From positions 1 through 17,475 of the forward strand of contig VFFY01000107.1 in the NCBI GenBank assembly GCA_009392675.1: DNA of 17,475 nt, given 5' to 3'. A program made the translations under genes and the position numbers. The first letter of the stretch is position 1; every line of letters begins with the position of its first letter. Origin of the DNA: SAR202 cluster bacterium. GTDB taxonomy: Bacteria; Chloroflexota; Dehalococcoidia; Lucifugimonadales; UBA826. The notes beneath the pieces are model-generated. The model worked only from the letters and a program-made list of their open reading frames with translations. It made no database searches and was not told the DNA's origin. Of the stretch, positions 13,402 to 17,475 are shown in pieces.

Positions 13402-14559
13402 ATGAGTTTAAGAGTCATAGACGAGACACCCAAAATTCTAACTTCCTCAAATGATCTAGAGAAGATCATTGAGGATTCATTGTCTAACCGTTATGTAAGC
13501 ATTGATATCGAAGGAAACGGTTTTTTCAGGTATCCGGAATTTGTATGTTTGATTCAACTTTGTGTAGGTGAAGATATATACCTTGTTGATCCACTAGCAA
13601 TAGATGATTTATCTTCTTTGGGTAAGATTCTCGATAACGATAAAATTGTCAAAATCCTTCATGCCGGTGATTATGATATTCGTAGCCTGAATAGAGATTA
13701 TGATTTTTCATTCCGTAATGTGTTCGATACCAGCTTGGCTGCTGCCCTCCTAGGATCAAAAAAACTGGGTCTCGATTCAGTTTTGAAAGAATATATCGAT
13801 GCTGATGTGACCAAAGATAAAAAGCTTCAGAGGAGCGATTGGAGTATACGGCCCCTTAGCAAAGAGGCTAGAAAGTATGCGGCGGATGACGTCAGGTATT
13901 TATTCAGGGCTATGGAGGTTATGACAAACAAACTCCAAAACCTGGGACGAATTTCATGGTTGGAAGAGGAATGTGAGAGATTACAACTTGTAAAGTTCAA
14001 TCCAAGAGATGAGGACGCCGCCTTTTTGGACGTTAAAGGTAGTAAAAACCTAGATGGTAAGGCTTTATCAGTGTTGCAATCCTTATATTCCGTCCGAGAA
14101 GATGAGGCTATAGGTCGAGATCGTCCCCCTTTCAAAATTGTAGGAGACTCAGTGTTAGTGGCTATTGCTAGGGAACCTTACTCCAATTATTCAGAGATCA
14201 AGGGTATTGGTATGTGGGGTCGTCCTGAAGTGTCGAAACGGATTAGAAAAATAGTGATAGAAGCCCTCAATAAGCCTCCAGTCGAACGACCTCGCAGGCA
14301 AAACACAAGAACAAATGTGATGTCGAATAAAGAAAGAGAAAAGGCTAATACCAGGTTGAAAGAGTTAAAGGAATGGAGGAAGACGCTGGCGGAGGGTATT
14401 GGTATAGATCCTAGTCTTTTGTGGCCAACTATTAGTCTTGACAGACTCTCTAAAGATCCAAGTAGGTTTAAGGAAGAGATTTCAGAACCTCGATTAAGGA
14501 AATGGCAATATCTAGAATTCGGAAAAGAATTAGAAGATAAATTAGCCTGTTTGCAGTAG
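13402..14559 (+). CDS. rnd: Ribonuclease D
   Basis: This is a 385-residue 3'-5' exoribonuclease involved in trimming tRNA and other small RNA 3' ends in the cytosol. The DEDDy exonuclease domain occupies about 1-190: Exo I SIDIEGNGFF (Asp35, Glu37), Exo II ILHAGDYDIRSL (Asp92) and Exo III YAADDVRYL (Tyr159, Asp163), so all four acidic residues and the tyrosine are present. An HRDC domain follows (about 215-290, SVREDEAIGRDRPPFKIVGD), and the C-terminal 80 residues look like a second, weaker HRDC repeat, giving the usual full length. The ATG at 13402 has no clear Shine-Dalgarno sequence; GGAAGAA is 13 bases away. It is followed after 31 bases by a PD-(D/E)XK protein gene, probably in the same operon. 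Confidence 0.92.
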   Translation: MSLRVIDETPKILTSSNDLEKIIEDSLSNRYVSIDIEGNGFFRYPEFVCLIQLCVGEDIYLVDPLAIDDLSSLGKILDNDKIVKILHAGDYDIRSLNRDYDFSFRNVFDTSLAAALLGSKKLGLDSVLKEYIDADVTKDKKLQRSDWSIRPLSKEARKYAADDVRYLFRAMEVMTNKLQNLGRISWLEEECERLQLVKFNPRDEDAAFLDVKGSKNLDGKALSVLQSLYSVREDEAIGRDRPPFKIVGDSVLVAIAREPYSNYSEIKGIGMWGRPEVSKRIRKIVIEALNKPPVERPRRQNTRTNVMSNKEREKANTRLKELKEWRKTLAEGIGIDPSLLWPTISLDRLSKDPSRFKEEISEPRLRKWQYLEFGKELEDKLACLQ

Positions 14560-14590
14560 CCTACGGCACCATTAACTAAGAGGTATACTC

Positions 14591-14950
14591 ATGGAATTTT
14601 TAGTCCCGTGGTGGTTATTACTTATTTTATCGGGGTGTTTATTTTTCGTTACCAGTATGTGCTTTAAACTTAAATCTGCAGTCTCAGAGCTGAAATCACG
14701 GATAAGAAGCCAGTCCACCCGATACGGACAAATAACTGAACAGTTTTTACCCTTAGTTGAAGCTTACCCATGGGATAGCAAACAATTTAGATTTCTCGGC
14801 AGCCCAATCGATGGCATACAGTTTGAAGAAGACAAGATAATTTTGGTGGAATTCAAGTCTTCTTCCAGTCAGATGTCTGGCAAGCAAAGAAAAATAAAAG
14901 AATTGGTTGAACAAGGGAAAGTCGAATTTGAATTGATAAGAGTAGGATAA
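14591..14950 (+). CDS. Membrane-anchored Holliday-junction-resolvase-like endonuclease (Endonuc_Holl family)
   Basis: This is a 119-residue protein. A single N-terminal hydrophobic helix (about 6-25, VPWWLLLILSGCLFFV) is followed by a basic helical stretch SELKSRIRSQSTR and then a compact nuclease domain. The domain carries GQITEQFLPL (Glu50), FLGSPIDGIQFEE (Asp74), ILVEFKSSSS (Glu87, Lys89) and SGKQRKIKELVEQGKVEFELI (Gln99). That is the PD-(D/E)XK arrangement of the family predicted to be related to archaeal Holliday junction resolvases. Activity of the family is, to my knowledge, a prediction from sequence. The nuclease would face the cytoplasm if the N-terminus is outside. AGAGG seven bases before the ATG supports the start. 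It sits between RNase D and an old yellow enzyme gene (23-base gap). Confidence 0.82.
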   Translation: MEFLVPWWLLLILSGCLFFVTSMCFKLKSAVSELKSRIRSQSTRYGQITEQFLPLVEAYPWDSKQFRFLGSPIDGIQFEEDKIILVEFKSSSSQMSGKQRKIKELVEQGKVEFELIRVG

Positions 14951-14973
14951 AAAGTACAAAAGGTTTCATTGAT

Positions 14974-16047
14974 ATGAGCAATTTATTTACTCCAATCACT
15001 ATAAGAGGGGAAAAAATACGGAATAGGCTTTTCGTAGCCCCGATGTGTCAATATTCGGCTAATAATGAAGATGGCATAGCAACAGATTGGCATATGGTTC
15101 ATTTAGGGACTAGGGCTGTAGGGGGTGCTGGACTTGTTATGGCTGAGGCGACAGCAATATCTCCGGAGGGAAGAATATCACCGCAAGATTTGGGTATTTG
15201 GTCTGATGAACAGGCTTCTGTGTTGCAGCCGATAGCCAGTTTTATTGATTCGCAAGGGGCAACTCCTTCCATCCAACTGGCCCATGCAGGTAGGAAGGCA
15301 TCACACAAAAGGCCCTGGGAAGGTGGCGATGTTTTACCAAAAGAGGATGGTGGATGGGACATAGTGGGGCCTAGTTCGCTTGAATTTGATGAAGGGTGGG
15401 TTGTCCCTGATGAACTGACAATGGTGGATATAGATTCAGTCGTTTCAGACTTCTCCATATCTGCCGTTAGGGCTGTTGAAGCGGGATTTAGAGTGTTGGA
15501 ATTACATTTAGCCCATGGCTACTTGGCTTGTGAATTCATGTCACCGCTATCTAATAATAGGAGAGACAGCTACGGGGGAACCTTGAGGAACAGGTGTCGA
15601 TTACCCATAGATATTGTCTCAGCAGTGAGAAAGGCTATTCCAGAGGCTATGCCGTTATTGGTTCGCATATCTGCAACGGAATATATGTTAGATGGGTGGT
15701 CACTTGAAGATTCTATAGAGCTCTCAGGCTGGTTAAAGGAGGAGGGTGTAGATATGATAGATTGTTCCTCAGGTGGAAATTCACCGTCTCAAAATTTGGA
15801 TGCATTTCCTGGTTATCAGGTACCGTTTGCAGCTGCCATAAAAAGAGAGGTTGGGATATTAACTGGAGCAGTTGGATTGATTACTGACGCTTCTCAAGCC
15901 GAGCAAACTCTGAGAAATGGAGAGGCAGATGTTATTTTTCTGGGAAGAGAACTACTTAGGAATCCTTACTGGCCGTTGAACGCGCAGGTTGAGTTGGATG
16001 CTCAAGATTCTGTATGGCCACCTCAGTATGTGAGGGCGAGGCGGTAG
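14974..16047 (+). CDS. Old yellow enzyme, YqjM/NamA-like NAD(P)H:flavin oxidoreductase
   Basis: This is a 357-residue FMN-binding TIM-barrel ene-reductase that reduces activated C=C bonds with NADPH. It belongs to the class III (YqjM-like) group: RLFVAPMCQYSA places Cys25 and Tyr27 at the residues that tune FMN and bind substrate, TDWHMVHLGTRAVGGAGLV and SIQLAHAGRKAS line the flavin, and LELHLAHGYLACEFMSPLSN gives His178, His181 and Tyr183 for substrate carbonyl binding. NNRRDSYGGTLRNRCR and FLGRELLRNPYWP, which bind the FMN phosphate and close the barrel, are intact. The substrate in the cell is unknown; a xenobiotic or unsaturated intermediate is likely from the family. AAAGG about eleven bases before the ATG is a weak ribosome binding site. 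Its stop is 15 bases from that of the convergent 49-residue gene. Confidence 0.93.
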   Translation: MSNLFTPITIRGEKIRNRLFVAPMCQYSANNEDGIATDWHMVHLGTRAVGGAGLVMAEATAISPEGRISPQDLGIWSDEQASVLQPIASFIDSQGATPSIQLAHAGRKASHKRPWEGGDVLPKEDGGWDIVGPSSLEFDEGWVVPDELTMVDIDSVVSDFSISAVRAVEAGFRVLELHLAHGYLACEFMSPLSNNRRDSYGGTLRNRCRLPIDIVSAVRKAIPEAMPLLVRISATEYMLDGWSLEDSIELSGWLKEEGVDMIDCSSGGNSPSQNLDAFPGYQVPFAAAIKREVGILTGAVGLITDASQAEQTLRNGEADVIFLGRELLRNPYWPLNAQVELDAQDSVWPPQYVRARR

Positions 16048-16062
16048 ATAATAAATATAGAT

Positions 16063-16212
16063 TTATTTAAGCCAGTTTCGGATCAAAAAAATACCGATTC
16101 CAATTACGAAGCCAGCGGCTGTAAGTGCAACATTTCCTGTTATGAGTCCTCCAGTAACGAGTCCCAATGACACAGAAAATACGCCAACAAGAATAAACCA
16201 ACCCTTACTCAT
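16063..16212 (-). CDS. Small two-helix membrane protein, 49 residues
   Basis: Reading the minus strand from ATG 16210-16212 to TAA 16063-16065 gives a 49-residue product. It begins MSKGWFILVGVFSVSLGLVT, has a short GGLITGN turn, then a second hydrophobic stretch VALTAAGFVIGIGIFLI and ends RNWLK. The two glycine-rich hydrophobic segments would form a membrane hairpin with both basic ends in the cytoplasm. AAAGGA nine bases before the ATG is a proper ribosome binding site. The gene fills an otherwise empty 276-base gap between the old yellow enzyme and the CinA-domain gene, which also argues for it being real. I recognise no family; function is unknown. It could alternatively be a chance open frame, but hydrophobic character over the full length plus a ribosome binding site makes that less likely. 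Confidence 0.62.
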   Translation of the reverse strand: MSKGWFILVGVFSVSLGLVTGGLITGNVALTAAGFVIGIGIFLIRNWLK

Positions 16213-16239
16213 AGAATATTTTCCTTTGTATTAATTGAC

Positions 16240-16265
16240 CTTAACGTTTATCTTAACCGGTAAGA
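16240..16265. promoter_or_regulatory. Repeat/palindrome cluster between divergent genes (operator candidate)
   Basis: CTTAAC occurs at 16240-16245 and again at 16252-16257, a 12-base period. The second copy is part of TCTTAACCGGTAAGA (16251-16265), which is a perfect 7-base palindrome apart from one extra A. It lies midway between the divergent 49-residue gene and the CinA-domain gene, where a regulator site would be expected. No regulator is identified. Confidence 0.3.
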
Positions 16266-16323
16266 GGACATTACAAATAGATTGTTTTAGGGCAGTCTTT
16301 ATTAGGTATATTAAGGAGTAGTC

Positions 16324-16815
16324 ATGGATACGGAAATTTTGCGATTAGCGAACCTAACAGCGGATCTTCTGATTGAATCTAATCAAACTATTGGAATTGC
16401 TGAATCTTCTTCTGGTGGTTTAATTTCAGCGTATTTGCTGGCTATACCAGGGGCTTCTAAATATTTTATGGGTGGATCTGTAATATATACCAGAGTAGCT
16501 CAACTCAATTTATTAGGGGTAAATGATGAACAGATGGAAGGATTGAGAGCTTCAACAGAGGAATATGCTTCCCTAAATGCCAGAACGATACGGGAATTGC
16601 TCGGTACTACATGGGGGTTGAGTGAAACCGGAGCCACAGGTCCTACAGGGAACCGGTATGGAGATTCTGCTGGTCATTCTTGTATTGGTGTTTCAGGTCC
16701 TTTGTCTCGCACCAAAACTTTGGAAACCGGAATCGAACAAAGAGAGGGAAATATGGGTTCTTTTACCAAAGCATCGTTGGAGTTTCTAATAGAGTGCTTA
16801 GAAAAGAATCGTTAA
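16324..16815 (+). CDS. CinA C-terminal domain protein (nicotinamide-nucleotide amidase-like)
   Basis: This 163-residue stand-alone CinA C-terminal domain belongs to the family of PncC, which deamidates nicotinamide mononucleotide to nicotinic acid mononucleotide in NAD recycling. The active-site segment is GIAESSSGGLIS (Ser28-Ser30), where most members have AESCTGG, and the second conserved loop is SETGATGPTGNRYGDSAGHS in place of the common GxxGPxGG pattern. GGSVIYTRVAQLNLLGV supplies the conserved Tyr and the strand after it. Because two signature segments are altered, amidase activity is probable rather than certain. AAGGAG a few bases before the ATG gives a strong start. The gene diverges from the 49-residue membrane protein and converges on the edge MFS gene. 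Confidence 0.82.
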   Translation: MDTEILRLANLTADLLIESNQTIGIAESSSGGLISAYLLAIPGASKYFMGGSVIYTRVAQLNLLGVNDEQMEGLRASTEEYASLNARTIRELLGTTWGLSETGATGPTGNRYGDSAGHSCIGVSGPLSRTKTLETGIEQREGNMGSFTKASLEFLIECLEKNR

Positions 16816-16822
16816 AAATTTC

Positions 16823-16860
16823 GGTGTGATCTGATACAGCTATAGTCAACATTTCGCACC
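16823..16860. terminator. Possible bidirectional terminator hairpin
   Basis: GGTGTGA (16823-16829) can pair with TCGCACC (16854-16860) through seven base pairs, one of them G-U, leaving a 24-base loop. On the plus strand TATTCTTTATTTTT follows; on the minus strand a GAAATTTTT run follows. It lies between the convergent CinA-domain and MFS genes, where a terminator belongs, but the loop is long and the stem short. Confidence 0.3.
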
Positions 16861-16866
16861 TATTCT

Positions 16867-17475
16867 TTATTTTTGGGCCATGAAATTTCTTTCGGGAGTT
16901 CCCATAGCCTTCAAGGCAAAGATTCCTATTGCCATAACGACCACAGTTCCGTAGAAGATGGGGCGATAGCTATCAAGATTATCGTAGGATAAACCAGCTA
17001 GCAAAGGGCCGACAGCGAATGATACAGCGGTACCGTATCCTGCTACTCCCATGATACTAGCAAAACTTTTCAGGCCGAAATAATCCTGCACAATCATGTT
17101 CGTAAGTGTTCCAAACGCTCCCATGCAAAGACCCCACAGTGGGGAACAAACCCAGATAATGCCGGGAACAGTGGGATTCACTGACAGTAGGAGTGCAACA
17201 GATAACCCCAGAAAAGATACCATCATTGCATATCGAGCGGTTATTTTTTCACCTAGGATGCCGAATACTACTTTCCCCCCCATTCCTGCAAGTGCCAAAA
17301 TGCTCATAGCTGTCGCGGCTGTAGTGGAATTTACACCTTCATTAACATAATGAGAAATAAGCTGAGGTAATAAAGAGGCAAAGGGTGTAGCTCCCACGAG
17401 AAATATATATAGAAGTATATAAAGGGTCTTTGATCGTGCTGCCTCCGATATGGACATTCCTGGTAGTTTTGCCGG
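16867..17475 (-). CDS. MFS transporter, partial (C-terminal half; 5' end beyond window)
   Basis: The reading frame is open to the window edge at 17475 and codes for at least 202 residues ending AMGTPERNFMAQK. About six hydrophobic segments are visible, with GKVVFGILGEKITARYAMM as the loop that follows the first helices of the second MFS half, then WGLCMGAFGTLTNMIVQDYFG and SIMGVAGYGTAVSFAVGPLLAGL. This is the C-terminal six-helix bundle of an OFA/monocarboxylate-like carrier, the same type as the gene at 108. An in-frame ATG at 17457 is not the real start, because codons continue upstream without a stop and half a carrier would otherwise be missing. Substrate unknown. Confidence 0.82.
   Translation of the reverse strand, partial: PAKLPGMSISEAARSKTLYILLYIFLVGATPFASLLPQLISHYVNEGVNSTTAATAMSILALAGMGGKVVFGILGEKITARYAMMVSFLGLSVALLLSVNPTVPGIIWVCSPLWGLCMGAFGTLTNMIVQDYFGLKSFASIMGVAGYGTAVSFAVGPLLAGLSYDNLDSYRPIFYGTVVVMAIGIFALKAMGTPERNFMAQK

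Noticed and set aside
13380..13454. A 24-codon open frame (ATG at 13380) overlapping the start of RNase D, possible leader peptide.
   Set aside because: It has no ribosome binding site, and the best -10 candidate (13372-13377) would start transcription downstream of its ATG.
1..17475. Searched by eye for CRISPR repeats, insertion-sequence ends, integrase genes, tRNA genes and att-like direct repeats.
   Set aside because: No regularly spaced repeats, transposase or integrase motifs, or cloverleaf-type sequences were found, so no mobile element or RNA gene is claimed.

Overview
The window looks like a piece of a streamlined, moderately AT-rich bacterial chromosome. Its mix of genes fits the marine SAR202-type Chloroflexota: a mandelate-racemase-type enolase, an acyl-CoA-dehydrogenase-fold flavin monooxygenase, a family III CoA-transferase, a GMC oxidoreductase, a fumarylacetoacetase-type hydrolase, an old yellow enzyme, PcaC-like and VOC proteins, three MFS carriers and a mycoredoxin-like glutaredoxin. 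That placement is inferred from gene content only; there is no rRNA or other phylogenetic marker here. No tRNA, rRNA, IS element, phage gene or CRISPR array is visible. Genes are tightly packed, with gaps mostly of 0-50 bases and several tail-to-tail pairs that leave no room for a terminator.

Layout: (1) 108-1355, an MFS carrier on +. (2) 1396-4328, a minus-strand operon with the order VOC metalloenzyme, flavin monooxygenase, drug-efflux-type MFS. Across a short divergent promoter region a FAH-family hydrolase (4435-5358) reads the other way; together they resemble an oxidise / ring-cleave / C-C-hydrolyse module for a cyclic or aromatic compound. (3) 5365-7979, an L-threonine-aldolase-like PLP enzyme diverging from a muconolactone-isomerase-like small protein and a D-threonine-aldolase-like PLP enzyme. 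(4) 7980-9506, a mycoredoxin-like glutaredoxin diverging from a CaiB/BaiF CoA-transferase. (5) 9511-13286, a minus-strand run whose transcription order is an unusual tail-anchored protein, an enolase-superfamily dehydratase, a GMC oxidoreductase and a carboxymuconolactone-decarboxylase-like protein. (6) 13402-16047, a plus-strand run of RNase D, a membrane-anchored PD-(D/E)XK endonuclease-like protein and an old yellow enzyme. (7) 16063-17475, a 49-residue two-helix membrane protein, a stand-alone CinA C-terminal amidase, and the C-terminal part of another MFS carrier cut by the window edge.

Most of the window is therefore scavenging catabolism: uptake, oxidation, ring or C-C cleavage, dehydration and CoA activation, with no pathway complete. 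The least expected part is around 12.7-15.0 kb. There a protein carrying the N-terminal domain normally fused to HNH restriction-type nucleases has no nuclease and instead ends in a membrane anchor. It is divergent from RNase D and a second membrane-anchored nuclease-fold protein. Several gene starts were moved from the longest reading frame to positions supported by Shine-Dalgarno sequences and family alignment, and two genes appear to start at TTG.
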